A DNA stretch of 64,000 nt from Acidimicrobiales bacterium. GTDB taxonomy: Bacteria; Actinomycetota; Acidimicrobiia; Acidimicrobiales; SHLQ01. Shown in pieces: positions 38,948-49,785 of this stretch. The stretch is from positions 1-64,000 of the forward strand of contig JAHDDK010000013.1 of NCBI GenBank assembly GCA_020629375.1, given 5' to 3'. Position 1 is the first letter of the stretch. Each line of letters opens with the position of its first letter. The translations under genes and the position numbers were made by a program. The notes below the pieces were generated by a model, which was not told the origin of the DNA, made no database searches, and saw nothing but the letters and a program-made list of their open reading frames with translations.

Positions 38948-39990
38948 GTCAGCGCCTCCGTGGCGACGCGTCGGGCCGATGTGAACTCACGCATCCGGTC
39001 CAACACGTTCACCCCGAGCTGGTCCCAGACGTGGAGCACGTCGAAGAGCACCCAGTTCTCGCGGATCTTGGGGCCGTCTGGCGTGTCTTCGACTCGCCAG
39101 AAGTCGAGGCTGCGCCCCGTCACATGGGTGTCGGTGGGCACGATGCCGAGGAAGCCGTCGCCGGAAAGGTGCATCGTCATGCCGGGCCACGCGGTTTCGC
39201 CAACGTACGGCCCGTCGCCGAAGAAGTAGGTCTCCCCCAGGTACCCGCCCGAACGATCGGGCATGCCGCGAAGGAACGGGATCTGGTGCCAATGGCGAAA
39301 GCCGGAAATTCCCCGTGCGGTACCGATGCCTCCGGGCCCGTACCAGGAGAACTTCTCGTGCCACCAGTGCTCCAGGCGCATCGCCTCCACCGGCTCGGCG
39401 GGGTGTTTGACCATGTCGGTCAGCATGTCGATCACGTGGGCTTTGTTCCGCTCTGACAGTGCGTCGTCGCGCGGTCCGGTGCGGATGCCGTCCATGGTCG
39501 CCGGCGCTGGCGCCCGCCAGTCGCGGCCGAGGCTGGGACCCATCGGCCAGGCGCCGGCCTGAATCATGACCTCGGCGATGTCCCACAACGCCTGCATCTC
39601 CGTGATGCGGCCGTCTTCGATGCGGTAGAACTCGTGAAATCGCATCGACGTCTGATGTCCGGTTGGTGGGATGTCAAGAAATGGCCGGGTGAAAGTTCCG
39701 GTGTAGTCACCCGCGCATCCGACCCAGTGACCGCCATAGGAGTCGGGCCCTGCCGTGACGATGTAGTCCCGACGCTCCACGTCGGGCCAGGCGTGATGCA
39801 GGACGTCGAGCGCCTCCTGGACGAACGCGTCCGGTCCTCCAAGCGTGTTGAACGGATGGGCGAGCTGGAAGAGGGCATCGGGCGTGCAGCTCGAAAGCAC
39901 GGCCTGACGAACCCCGTCCGGGGTCCAGTCGTACATCGCCGACCGGATCGGCGTGAGCACCTCGCGCAGCGCGGCGTGATCAACGGTCAT
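38944..39990 (-). CDS. Two-domain SnoaL-like (NTF2-like) protein
   Basis: Tandem SnoaL-type domains: FLDIPPTGHQTSMRFHEFYRIEDGRITEMQALWD and SLDFWRVEDTPDGPKIRENWVLFDVLHVWDQLGVNVLDRM. Confidence 0.75.
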   Translation of the reverse strand: MTVDHAALREVLTPIRSAMYDWTPDGVRQAVLSSCTPDALFQLAHPFNTLGGPDAFVQEALDVLHHAWPDVERRDYIVTAGPDSYGGHWVGCAGDYTGTFTRPFLDIPPTGHQTSMRFHEFYRIEDGRITEMQALWDIAEVMIQAGAWPMGPSLGRDWRAPAPATMDGIRTGPRDDALSERNKAHVIDMLTDMVKHPAEPVEAMRLEHWWHEKFSWYGPGGIGTARGISGFRHWHQIPFLRGMPDRSGGYLGETYFFGDGPYVGETAWPGMTMHLSGDGFLGIVPTDTHVTGRSLDFWRVEDTPDGPKIRENWVLFDVLHVWDQLGVNVLDRMREFTSARRVATEALT

Positions 39991-40988
39991 GGGAGCAGTC
40001 CTTCCAGAAGGTCGACGCCGCACTGGGATGCGAAGTCGATGAGGTCGATGAGTACCCAGTTTTCGAGCAGATGGGTGTCTCTGCGCACGTAGAAATCCAT
40101 GATGTTCTGGCCGATGGGACCGCCCGTGGGCTCGATCCCGCGAAACGCAACGCCATCGAAGGTGCCGCGCAGCGAGGGCCAGCCGGTGAATGCGGCCAGA
40201 TGGCCGTCGGCGAAGCGTGCTCGATGATGCCCGCCCCGCCGGTTCGGGAAGCTGGCAACGGATGGCCCCTGGGCGTCCCGCTGGAACTCGTCGAACCCGT
40301 GGGTCGAACCGATTCCGTGGGGACCATGCCATCGCATCTCGTCGTGCCAGTACGCCGACATCCCCATGGATTCCAGCGAGCCGTCGACGAGCCGGTTGCA
40401 GCCGCCCAACATGTCCTCGACCAACTGAAGCGTTGCGGCCGTGGCGTCGGCCGGCCCGAGTGCCGGTGCGGCGGCGGGACCGCTGGCTGGTGCGGCGGGG
40501 CGACCCGGGCGTCCGGCGAATGGTGGGAACAGGTCGATTCCCGCCTGCGCGGCCAACGCGGGCAGATCGAAGAGGACGCGGCTCTCGTCGATCTCCCACG
40601 CATCGCCTCGACCGACCACACGATGGAAAACGCCGATTCGCAGGGTGGCCTCATCAGCGGACGCCGCCGGGACGCCCCAGAGCGGCCGACGCATCCTGCC
40701 CACGAGGTGACCGTGAGCTGCGACCCAACGCTCAGGTGCACCGCTCGTCACCGATGCTCCGGCGAGCACCACGTCCGGTTCCCATGCCGGTGATTGGAGC
40801 GCGGCATCAACGGGCGCAACGAGATGCTCGTCCACCGCGTCGGCACCCCGGTGCTCCCCAACGGGCGAGCCGGCATACAACCTCATGTCGGCGTTGCGGC
40901 GTTCCGCCGACGGAAACGGCGACTCGATCAGCGCCGCTTTGGCCGAGACGAGTGCTGCGTCCCCCACGCTGCCGGCGCTCAGGCCCAC
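39987..40988 (-). CDS. SnoaL-like (NTF2-like) protein, probably two domains
   Basis: GQNIMDFYVRRDTHLLENWVLIDLIDFASQCGVDLLEGLLP. Start uncertain (GTG 40988 overlaps upstream stop). Confidence 0.68.
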   Translation of the reverse strand: MGLSAGSVGDAALVSAKAALIESPFPSAERRNADMRLYAGSPVGEHRGADAVDEHLVAPVDAALQSPAWEPDVVLAGASVTSGAPERWVAAHGHLVGRMRRPLWGVPAASADEATLRIGVFHRVVGRGDAWEIDESRVLFDLPALAAQAGIDLFPPFAGRPGRPAAPASGPAAAPALGPADATAATLQLVEDMLGGCNRLVDGSLESMGMSAYWHDEMRWHGPHGIGSTHGFDEFQRDAQGPSVASFPNRRGGHHRARFADGHLAAFTGWPSLRGTFDGVAFRGIEPTGGPIGQNIMDFYVRRDTHLLENWVLIDLIDFASQCGVDLLEGLLP

Positions 40989-42124
40989 AGACGCGAGGAC
41001 GCAATCGCCGCGCCCTCGGCCATCGCCGCCAACTTCGCGTAGGCGATCTCCGGGTCGATGCCCGCGTACCCCGCAAACGTCGAGAAACCGCAGTCGGTGC
41101 CGGCGATGACGCGTTCGCGTCCAACGATGTCGGCAAAGCGCTCGATCCGTTGGGCCACGAGTTCGGGGTGCTCTACGAAGTGGGTCGTCGAGTCGATGAC
41201 GCCGGGAATCAGCACCTTGTCGTCCGGGATGTCCGCAGCAGCGAAGTCCTTCCATTCGTGCGCGTGACGAGGGTTGGACGACTCGAACAGGAGGCCTTGC
41301 GGCTTCGCTCGAAGCGCGATGGGGAGGACCTGCGACATCGGGGCGTCGCACGTGTGCGGGCCTTCGTAGTTGCCCCAGCAGATGTGCATGCGCATCTTCT
41401 CGGCCGGGATGTTGCGCACCGCATGGTTGAGCGCTTCGACGTGGATGTTCGCGAGCCGCTCGTACTCCTCGTCCGGCTGGCCCTTGAACATCATGTGCCG
41501 GCCCAGCCCGAGATCGGGAGAATCGAGCTGGAGAATGAAGCCGGCCTCGACGATCGCTTCGTACTCGACGCGCATCGCCTCCGCGAGGGCCTCCAGGTAG
41601 GTCTGGTGGTCGAGATAGTGGGTGTTCGGCTGGAACAGCGCGATCACTCCCGGCGACGCTGCGTTCATGAACCCCTCGGCCGGTCCGTGCGCATCGACGG
41701 CCTCGCGGAAGTTCTCGAGATCCTCCTCACACGGGCGCGTGTCCTTGACCTCGATCGGCCCGACGCACTGCGGGCGAGCGTAGGTGGGGGTGCCCCCGGT
41801 CTTCGCCTGTCGCTCGAGGAACGAGGGATACTCCTCGAGGTCTTGTGGTGCGCGTCGGGGGCTGTCGCCCTCGAAGCCCGTGATGCGATCCTTGATGTAG
41901 GTCGCGTAGCTGAGCTTGCTCATCTCTCCATCGCTGACGACGTCGACGCCAACGGCGACCTGGCGGGCCACCACATCGCCAACCGCTGCGGCGACCGTCC
42001 GGCAATGGGCCTCGACATCGATGGCCTCGCCGCGCTCGATGGCGAAGATGCCGTCGGTCACTGCTTGGGACCGCGGCAGGCTGCCGACATGCGTGGTGAG
42101 GATGCGTTCGGTGCTGCGCTGCAT
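40979..42124 (-). CDS. MetE C-terminal-domain-like (UROD/MetE fold) zinc alkyltransferase; could be core methionine synthase or epoxyalkane:CoM transferase-like
   Basis: ILTTHVGSLPRS, MRMHICWGNYEGPH (HxC zinc ligands), RVIAGTDCGFSTFAG (Cys ligand). Confidence 0.82.
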   Translation of the reverse strand: MQRSTERILTTHVGSLPRSQAVTDGIFAIERGEAIDVEAHCRTVAAAVGDVVARQVAVGVDVVSDGEMSKLSYATYIKDRITGFEGDSPRRAPQDLEEYPSFLERQAKTGGTPTYARPQCVGPIEVKDTRPCEEDLENFREAVDAHGPAEGFMNAASPGVIALFQPNTHYLDHQTYLEALAEAMRVEYEAIVEAGFILQLDSPDLGLGRHMMFKGQPDEEYERLANIHVEALNHAVRNIPAEKMRMHICWGNYEGPHTCDAPMSQVLPIALRAKPQGLLFESSNPRHAHEWKDFAAADIPDDKVLIPGVIDSTTHFVEHPELVAQRIERFADIVGRERVIAGTDCGFSTFAGYAGIDPEIAYAKLAAMAEGAAIASSRLWA

Positions 42125-42135
42125 GGAGATTCCGT

Positions 42136-43304
<1,169 letters not shown>

Positions 43305-43305
<1 letters not shown>

Positions 43306-43367
43306 TACTTCCCACTCCGTTCCCGGCACTCGCAGATTCGCTGCGCTCGGTCTGCTCTGCGGATCAT
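43305..43367 (-). CDS. 20-aa mini-ORF 2, MIRRADRAQRICECRERSGK*, TAATG overlap with MalK-like start
   Basis: Complete ORF in repeat copy; SD-like GGAGTGGGAA precedes each ATG. Confidence 0.35.
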
Positions 43368-43426
43368 TTCCCACTCCGTTCCCGGCACTCGCAGATTCGC
43401 TGCGCTCGGTCTGCTCTGCGGATCAT
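43364..43426 (-). CDS. 20-aa mini-ORF 1, MIRRADRAQRICECRERSGK*, ATGA overlaps with SnoaL stop and mini-ORF 2 start
   Basis: 63-nt ORF minus 4-nt overlap equals the 59-bp repeat period. Confidence 0.35.
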   Translation of the reverse strand: MIRRADRAQRICECRERSGK

Positions 43427-43962
43427 TTCCCACTCCGTTCCGGTGCCGGTGGCACCCGATCACCCCGGTCGAAGGCCTCCCAGCCCTCACCGTCGAACAC
43501 GTCGACCCCCAGCTGCGCAAGCACATGCGGAAAGTCGACCATCACCCAGTTGTCCTCGATCCGGCCATCGACGACCTTCCAGAAGTCCATGTAGCGAATC
43601 TCGATCCGTTTTCCGGTCGGCTCGATGCCCATGAACACACCGCCATGGGTGGCCTCCTGCCGTCCGAACGCTGCCGCCCACTCCCCCATGAACAAGCGGG
43701 CCTCGTCAACACACACCTTGTCGTGGAACGCCGCTTGGAACGGCTTCTGCCAGTTGTCCTGAAACTCCGTCAGCCCGTTCTTCGTGCCGCACCCCTCGTT
43801 GCCCATCCAGCGGAACGTCTCGGCGAAGAACTCGCCGATGTCCCCGATCCGGTGGTCGTTCAGTCCATCGACCATTCCCTCGATGACCGCACGCGTGGCG
43901 TCGGTCTTGGAGAGGTCGGTGTCCCGGGTGAGTGCTGCCTGTTCCGGCCGTGCGCCTGTCAT
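43423..43962 (-). CDS. Single-domain SnoaL-like protein
   Basis: IEGMVDGLNDHRIGDIGEFFAETFRWMGNEG...IRYMDFWKVVDGRIEDNWVMVDFPHVLAQLGVDVF. Confidence 0.78.
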   Translation of the reverse strand: MTGARPEQAALTRDTDLSKTDATRAVIEGMVDGLNDHRIGDIGEFFAETFRWMGNEGCGTKNGLTEFQDNWQKPFQAAFHDKVCVDEARLFMGEWAAAFGRQEATHGGVFMGIEPTGKRIEIRYMDFWKVVDGRIEDNWVMVDFPHVLAQLGVDVFDGEGWEAFDRGDRVPPAPERSGK

Positions 43963-44996
43963 CAGAAGGCCTCTCCGTTGAGTTGTCGCATTCGTTCGAG
44001 CACATCGAGCCCCTGCTGCGCCAGCCAGTGCGGCAGGTCGATGAAGACCCAGTTCTCGGCCAGCTTCTCCCCATCGCGTCGGTAGACATCGACGACGCGC
44101 ATGTCGGCCGGTGTTCCTCCACCGGTCATGCCGAGGAAGCCGCCTTCGGCGACGTTCGTCAGGTTGGGCCAGCCGAAGAACGCCGCGTAGTTGCCCTCGG
44201 CGAAGCGGGCCACGTGGCCATTGAAGGTCTTGCCCGACAGGTTGAACCGGAACGGATACTGGTGTTGCTGCTGGTATCGCCCGACGGTGTACGTGGCGCC
44301 GATGCCTTCGGGTCCCGACCAGATCATGTCGTCGTGCCAGGTTGCACGGAGCACGTCCGGGTGCACCCGGTTGTCGCCGGTGGCGTTGGCGACGTCGTTG
44401 GCGGCGCTGAGGTCGGCCACCATCCGATGCACCAGATCCATGGTGGTCGTGCCCTCGTCCGGGTCGCTCGCTCCGTGGAGCAGGCCGTCGTGCGTCATGG
44501 GGCCCGGATGGATGTGGGACGAACCCGTCTGCGGCGGCAGCGGGTAGTGCCCGGCCTGTCGCATCACGCTGATGATGTCCATGAACATGGAGGACTCGGT
44601 GATGACGCCGTCGACGACCCGATTGAATTCGGCATAGCGCAGAAAACACATTCGACCCGTCGGCGGGATGTCGAGCCAAGGCCGGTCGAAGAGCCCGAGC
44701 AGGTGCCCCATCTCGCAGACCCAGACCGAGGCTCCGTCGTCGACCACGTTGTCGCCGGCGAAGAACACGTCCGCTCGGCGCTGCACCGGCGTGAACGCCG
44801 CCCGCAACGGTCTCCAGAACTCCTCGACGAGCGCGTCGACGCCGGTGAGCTCATAGAACGGACGGACGCCCCGCCACAGATGATCGGACGCCAGGTGGTC
44901 CGACAACACCATGGACAGGGCCTCGGGCGCGGCGGCGTCGAGCGCCGCCTTGTAGGCGAGAACTGCGTCCTTGGCGGCCTGGAGGCGGTCGGTCAT
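43962..44996 (-). CDS. Two-domain SnoaL-like protein
   Basis: LDIPPTGRMCFLRYAEFNRVVDGVITESSMFMD and VVDVYRRDGEKLAENWVFIDLPHWLAQQGLDVLERM. Confidence 0.78.
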   Translation of the reverse strand: MTDRLQAAKDAVLAYKAALDAAAPEALSMVLSDHLASDHLWRGVRPFYELTGVDALVEEFWRPLRAAFTPVQRRADVFFAGDNVVDDGASVWVCEMGHLLGLFDRPWLDIPPTGRMCFLRYAEFNRVVDGVITESSMFMDIISVMRQAGHYPLPPQTGSSHIHPGPMTHDGLLHGASDPDEGTTTMDLVHRMVADLSAANDVANATGDNRVHPDVLRATWHDDMIWSGPEGIGATYTVGRYQQQHQYPFRFNLSGKTFNGHVARFAEGNYAAFFGWPNLTNVAEGGFLGMTGGGTPADMRVVDVYRRDGEKLAENWVFIDLPHWLAQQGLDVLERMRQLNGEAF

Positions 44997-46069
44997 CCCT
45001 TCACCGCTCCGGCCCCGAGGCCCTTCACGAGATGCTTCTGGAAGAGGATGATCACGATCACGATCGGAAGTGTGATCGAGACGGAGGCGGCCGCGCCCTC
45101 GGTGATCGTCCTCGAGCTTTCGCCGCCCGTCAGCGAGACGATGGCGACCGGAAGCGTCCACTCGGTCGGTGCGAGCACACGAACGAAGAGGTACTCGTTG
45201 TACGCGAGCAACAGCGTGAACAGCCCCGTTGCGATGATGGCCGGCCACATGATCGGAATGATGACCTTGCGGAACGCCTGGATCCGGGTGGCCCCGTCCA
45301 TCATGGCGGCCTCCTCGATCTCCTTGGGCACGTCCATGAAGAACGAGCGGAACATCCAGATCGTGAACGGCTGGTTGACCGCCACGAGGGCCATGACGAT
45401 GGCAATCTTCGAGTCGAGCACCCCGAACTCGTCGATGAACGGCACATCGATCAGGGGAAAGTCCCACTCGGCGATACCGCGATCCTCGAGCCACTGATCG
45501 ATCCGGGTGGCGCCGAAGAAGTACGGCAGCACGAAGGCCGAACGGGGCAGAGCCCGGAACCCGAGGGCAATGATCAGGATCACGGCGCCGGAGATACCCG
45601 TGTATCGGGCGAGCCCGTAGCCGGCCAGAAGGCCGATCGACAACGAGATCAGCATGGTCAGCACGGTCACGATGATGCTGTTGATGAGGAAGTCGTATTC
45701 GTCCTCGGCTCGCCAGATGTTCGGGAACTGCCAGAGACCCAAGGCGATGACGCCGGCTGCAGCGAAGAAGAAGGCCCGCCCGTTCTCCAGCCGACGGCCG
45801 GACCAGCCGAAGAAGGCCGCCACCGCAGCGATCACGGCGATGTAGGCGGCCACGTTCCACATCTGGATGTCGTCGTCCTTCATCCAGAACGAGTTGTAGG
45901 CGCTCGCCGTCGTCTCGTAACCCCAGAGCACGGGTGTCTTCGACGCGACGTCGCGAGTGAACTTGATGGACGTCTGGAATGCCCACAGGAACGGCACAAC
46001 GCTCCACACGACGAGGATCAGCAGCGTGCCGTGGACGCCGATTCGGCTTCGGAGAGTCTGCTCGTTCAT
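44993..46069 (-). CDS. Sugar-type ABC transporter permease (MalG-like)
   Basis: EAA-type loop EIEEAAMMDGATRIQAFRKVIIPIMWP; hydrophobic segments; N-terminal insertion. Confidence 0.9.
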   Translation of the reverse strand: MNEQTLRSRIGVHGTLLILVVWSVVPFLWAFQTSIKFTRDVASKTPVLWGYETTASAYNSFWMKDDDIQMWNVAAYIAVIAAVAAFFGWSGRRLENGRAFFFAAAGVIALGLWQFPNIWRAEDEYDFLINSIIVTVLTMLISLSIGLLAGYGLARYTGISGAVILIIALGFRALPRSAFVLPYFFGATRIDQWLEDRGIAEWDFPLIDVPFIDEFGVLDSKIAIVMALVAVNQPFTIWMFRSFFMDVPKEIEEAAMMDGATRIQAFRKVIIPIMWPAIIATGLFTLLLAYNEYLFVRVLAPTEWTLPVAIVSLTGGESSRTITEGAAASVSITLPIVIVIILFQKHLVKGLGAGAVKG

Positions 46070-46935
46070 CAGGTGCGCTCCCGGATCTGGTCCCGGTAGC
46101 TGATGACCAGGAAGGGGATCAGCACCACGAAGATGCCGATGACGTTGAGGACGCCGATGGCGTTGCCCTTGCCGACCCGCCCGATCTGCGGATCGACGGC
46201 GACCTCGACCGTGTACACCTGCAGGGTGTGCGCATCGGTGAACCGGTCACCGGCGAACACGAACACGCTGTCGTACACGCGGTAGGCGTCCATGATGGAG
46301 ATCAGGGCGACAAAAAGGATGAGCACCCGCAGGTGTGGAAGCGTCACGTGCCAGAGCTGTCGCCAGTAGCCGGCGCCGTCGATGGAAGCGGCCTCGACGC
46401 GGTCCTCGGGCAGCGTCTGGAGCCCGGCGAAGAAGGTGATCATGGCGAACGGCATCACATGCCAGATCGCCTGGACGATGATGAGCCATTTCACGTTGCC
46501 AGACGTGATGAGGAAGGGCTCATCGGTGGCGACCTCCCACAGCCAGGCGAGCAGTCCGCCCCGGTCGAAGAGGTCCTTGTAGATGAGGGTACCGACCACC
46601 GGCGTGACGATGAACGGCAGCAGCAGTGCGGCGAGGTAGATCGAGCGTCCGCGCCCGACCTTGTCGAGGAGAAGGGCCACGCCGAGGCCGAAGATCATGT
46701 TGATCGGCACGGTGACGGCCACGAAGAGCAACGTGAACCGCACGGCCGCCCAGAACTCCTCGTCGCCGAGGACTTCGCGGTAGTTGTCGAACCCGATCCA
46801 CGTCGGGTTGTTGATGTCCCGGAGGAACAGCTCGTTGAAGGACAACCAGATGGTCGTCACCAGCGGGACCACCATCAAGACGAGCATGATGATCACGCTC
46901 GGGATCGTGAAACCCCAGAACGTTCGTCGTGTCAC
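46069..46935 (-). CDS. Sugar-type ABC transporter permease (MalF-like)
   Basis: EAA-type loop DRVEAASIDGAGYWRQLWHVTLPHLR. Confidence 0.9.
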   Translation of the reverse strand: MTRRTFWGFTIPSVIIMLVLMVVPLVTTIWLSFNELFLRDINNPTWIGFDNYREVLGDEEFWAAVRFTLLFVAVTVPINMIFGLGVALLLDKVGRGRSIYLAALLLPFIVTPVVGTLIYKDLFDRGGLLAWLWEVATDEPFLITSGNVKWLIIVQAIWHVMPFAMITFFAGLQTLPEDRVEAASIDGAGYWRQLWHVTLPHLRVLILFVALISIMDAYRVYDSVFVFAGDRFTDAHTLQVYTVEVAVDPQIGRVGKGNAIGVLNVIGIFVVLIPFLVISYRDQIRERT

Positions 46936-46963
46936 GAGAAATATCCCCCCACGGTCGGCCCCT

Positions 46964-47027
46964 GACCGGGTGGACCGCTGACGCAGCCCACCCGGTCGTG
47001 GAGCAAGTACCCGGCGATCACCGGGTG
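46964..47027 (-). promoter_or_regulatory. Intercistronic RNA element with mutually exclusive stems between SBP and permease genes
   Basis: GACCGGGTGG (46964-46973) / CCACCCGGTC (46988-46997); the latter can also pair over 8 bp with CACCGGGTG (47019-47027). Confidence 0.6.
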
Positions 47028-47038
47028 AATGGTTTCGA

Positions 47039-48511
47039 TTAGCTCAGGAGCCCCTGGGCTTCGGCCTCTTCGAGGTACGCAGCTTCGGCAGCGGCCAGTG
47101 CGTCCTCGACGGAGGTGCCGTCGAGGATCGTGATCAGCGCGTCACCGATCTTGGCGCGGGCGATCGCGGCAGCGGCGGTCGGAAGATCCGGGCCACGGCC
47201 GTTCACGAGGCTGGCCTCGGCAGCGGCGCCGTCACGGGGGCCGTTTGCGTTGGTCACGCCCGACCGGGTCACGAGACCGAACTCGGCTGCAGCTTCCTGG
47301 CTCTCGGCGTCCGATGCGGCGAGGATCGCAAGGAAGATCTCGTCGACGATCTCGGGATCGACGCCAACGGGAATGCCGTAGCCGTCGATGTACGCCGGGG
47401 AGGCGAGGATGTCGCCACCGCTGCTCAGCGCCGGGGCGAACTGGATGTTGCCCACCTCGGTCGACGCCTCGGGGTCGTCCATTGCCGCAGCACGCGATGC
47501 CCAGGTGTGGCCGAGGATGATCTCGCCCGTCTGGAACGCAGCCTGGATGTCATCGGTGCTGTACGTGCCGGCAGCGGTGCCGCCGCAGGTCTCGAGCATG
47601 TCCACCAGGATGTTGGCGGCTTCGATGCCTTCCGGGCTGTTGAAGTTCGGCTGGCCGGTCGTCTCGTCGACGAAGCGAACGCCGAGCGATCCCAGCACGC
47701 TGCTGAACTCGATGCTCCAGGCCCAACCGGCGGAGAGCATGTAGAGGAAGCCCGTGTCGTAGCCGGCTGCCTGAATGTCCGGGCATGCGGCGAGCGCCTC
47801 TTCGAAGGTCGTCGGAACGTCGACACCGATCTCGGCGAGCTTCGGCTCGTTGTAGAACACGTGCATCGTGTTCGACACCATCGGGATGGCGTAGATGTCG
47901 CCGTCCTTGGAGGCGAAGTCGAAGAAGGCCTGGTCGATCTGGTCGAGGCCGTACTCGGCGCCGTACTTGTCGATGAGGTCGTTCAGCGGCATGAGTGCGC
48001 CGGAGTTGGCCAGCTCGATGATGAAGCTGTTGGAGCCTTGGTAGATCTCGAACTCCGGAGAGCCGGTCGCACCGTCGAGACGCATGGCGTCCTGGGCCTC
48101 GGACGAGTCAAGGAACTGCACGTTGAATGAGTAGTTGCCGTCCTCGCACTCCTCGAGCTCCTCGGCGTACTGGGTGATGATCGGGAATTCCCAACCCATC
48201 ACGTCGATCTCGACCTCTTCAGCCGGGTTGGGGATGTTGCACTCGTCAGAGATCATTGCGACCTCTTCCATGGCGTCATCTTCCATCGCGTCGTCTTCTT
48301 CCATGGCGTCCTCGGAGTGTTCCTCCTCCTCCATGGCGTCATCTTCCATCGCGTCGTCAACAGCTTCTGCTGCGTCGTCTGCTGCCTCTTCGACGGCGTC
48401 GGTTGCGCTGTCGACAACGTCGGATGCGTCGCTGCCGCATGCGGCGGCGACGAGTCCGATTGCAAGGAACATGGCGAGTAGACGCCACCCCTTGTGCCTG
48501 TACTTGCTCAT
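47039..48511 (-). CDS. ABC transporter substrate-binding lipoprotein (family 1) with acidic AMEDD repeat linker
   Basis: Lipobox GLVAAACGSD; Asp/Glu linker; SBP body GSNSFIIELANSGALMPLNDLIDKYG; SD AGGAGGGG. Confidence 0.9.
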   Translation of the reverse strand: MSKYRHKGWRLLAMFLAIGLVAAACGSDASDVVDSATDAVEEAADDAAEAVDDAMEDDAMEEEEHSEDAMEEDDAMEDDAMEEVAMISDECNIPNPAEEVEIDVMGWEFPIITQYAEELEECEDGNYSFNVQFLDSSEAQDAMRLDGATGSPEFEIYQGSNSFIIELANSGALMPLNDLIDKYGAEYGLDQIDQAFFDFASKDGDIYAIPMVSNTMHVFYNEPKLAEIGVDVPTTFEEALAACPDIQAAGYDTGFLYMLSAGWAWSIEFSSVLGSLGVRFVDETTGQPNFNSPEGIEAANILVDMLETCGGTAAGTYSTDDIQAAFQTGEIILGHTWASRAAAMDDPEASTEVGNIQFAPALSSGGDILASPAYIDGYGIPVGVDPEIVDEIFLAILAASDAESQEAAAEFGLVTRSGVTNANGPRDGAAAEASLVNGRGPDLPTAAAAIARAKIGDALITILDGTSVEDALAAAEAAYLEEAEAQGLLS

Positions 48512-48633
48512 GTGAACCCCTCCTAGGGTGTTGGTTGGTATTGCTGTGTTCGAGTCGAGCGGTCCACGCATCGCGGCCCACTCCTTCGACGTCGATCGGG
48601 TGTTGTCGCTGCGGCGACGGGTTGGGCGGACGG

Positions 48634-49785
48634 TCATGTGCCGTCCCCCACGAGTCTTGCGGGAGCGATGTAGCCGGAGTGGTCGCGGCTCCATCCGGCG
48701 TCGCGCGCAAGCGAAACGATGGACGTAGACCATTCGATTCGGCTCGGCGCTTCACCGCCGCACACGACTGCCACCAGGGCATCGTCGTCACCGACATTCG
48801 TGAAGGTGCGCCACATGCCCTCGGGAACCGAGACGACGGAACCGTCTGCCGGGCGTCGCCGATCGGCGAGATCGCCGGCGCCGAACGCCACCTCGATCGA
48901 ACCCTGCGCGATCAGGAGAACCTGCGTGTCGTCGATGCGGTGCTCGCCGGTACTGGCCCCGGGTCGCAGCCGCATCCACTCGATGGAGAAACCGTGCGGA
49001 TTGGCGATGGGACGCTCGTGCTGACGGTCCTCGGTCATGCCGTGGCCGAGCACGGGAGCGAGTTCGACTGCTGGGCTGGCGATCGTCGCGGACAGCAGCG
49101 CCTGATCGCTCCAGGCCAGGTCATCAGGGGTGACGCGGCGGTCGAGGAGGGCGTCGTCGGTGTAGCGCTGGACCCACGAGAGCTCTTCGGGCGCCAGCGG
49201 TTCGATGACGTTGCTGACGTCGTCGCCCGCCGTTGCGTCGAGCACGGAGTAGTCGGGAGCAAGGTAGAGGCCGGTGCCGGCCGCCGCTTCGAGTACGTGG
49301 GGTGCCCAGAGGATTCCGCCCGTGTCGTCGCCACCGAGCACCGCGAACATCCAGCCGTCGTCAGCACCGAGGTTCTCGAACCCTCGGAAGACCCACGTGG
49401 GGGCCGAGAAGATGGTGCCCGGACCGATGTCGATGTGCTGGTCGCTGTGCTCCCCCACGGTGATCCTGAACTCGCCTCGGGTGCAGACGAACACTTCGGC
49501 AGTGAAGTGCAGGTGCGGATTGTTGACGGCGCCATGCGGGAGGGTGGCCGCCCCGACATTGAACCCGTGCGGAATCGTGAGATTGATCTTCTGGTCGGCG
49601 TTCTGAGAAACGCCCGGACCGATGAACGAGTAGCTGGCCTTCCCCTTCGAGTGGGGAATGCGAACATCCACGAACGCCTCGGTGTCGGCGACGAAGTCGC
49701 ACGGTTCGATGATTCGCTCGTCGATTGCCGCAGTGCGGTCGGCCGGCGGCTGGGAGTCGGACAGGTGGAGGGATTCTGAACTCAT
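48634..49785 (-). CDS. Bicupin protein
   Basis: Cupin 1 LPHGAVNNPHLHFTAEVFVCTRGEFRI; cupin 2 MRLRPGASTGEHRIDDTQVLLIAQGSIEVAFG. Confidence 0.78.
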   Translation of the reverse strand: MSSESLHLSDSQPPADRTAAIDERIIEPCDFVADTEAFVDVRIPHSKGKASYSFIGPGVSQNADQKINLTIPHGFNVGAATLPHGAVNNPHLHFTAEVFVCTRGEFRITVGEHSDQHIDIGPGTIFSAPTWVFRGFENLGADDGWMFAVLGGDDTGGILWAPHVLEAAAGTGLYLAPDYSVLDATAGDDVSNVIEPLAPEELSWVQRYTDDALLDRRVTPDDLAWSDQALLSATIASPAVELAPVLGHGMTEDRQHERPIANPHGFSIEWMRLRPGASTGEHRIDDTQVLLIAQGSIEVAFGAGDLADRRRPADGSVVSVPEGMWRTFTNVGDDDALVAVVCGGEAPSRIEWSTSIVSLARDAGWSRDHSGYIAPARLVGDGT

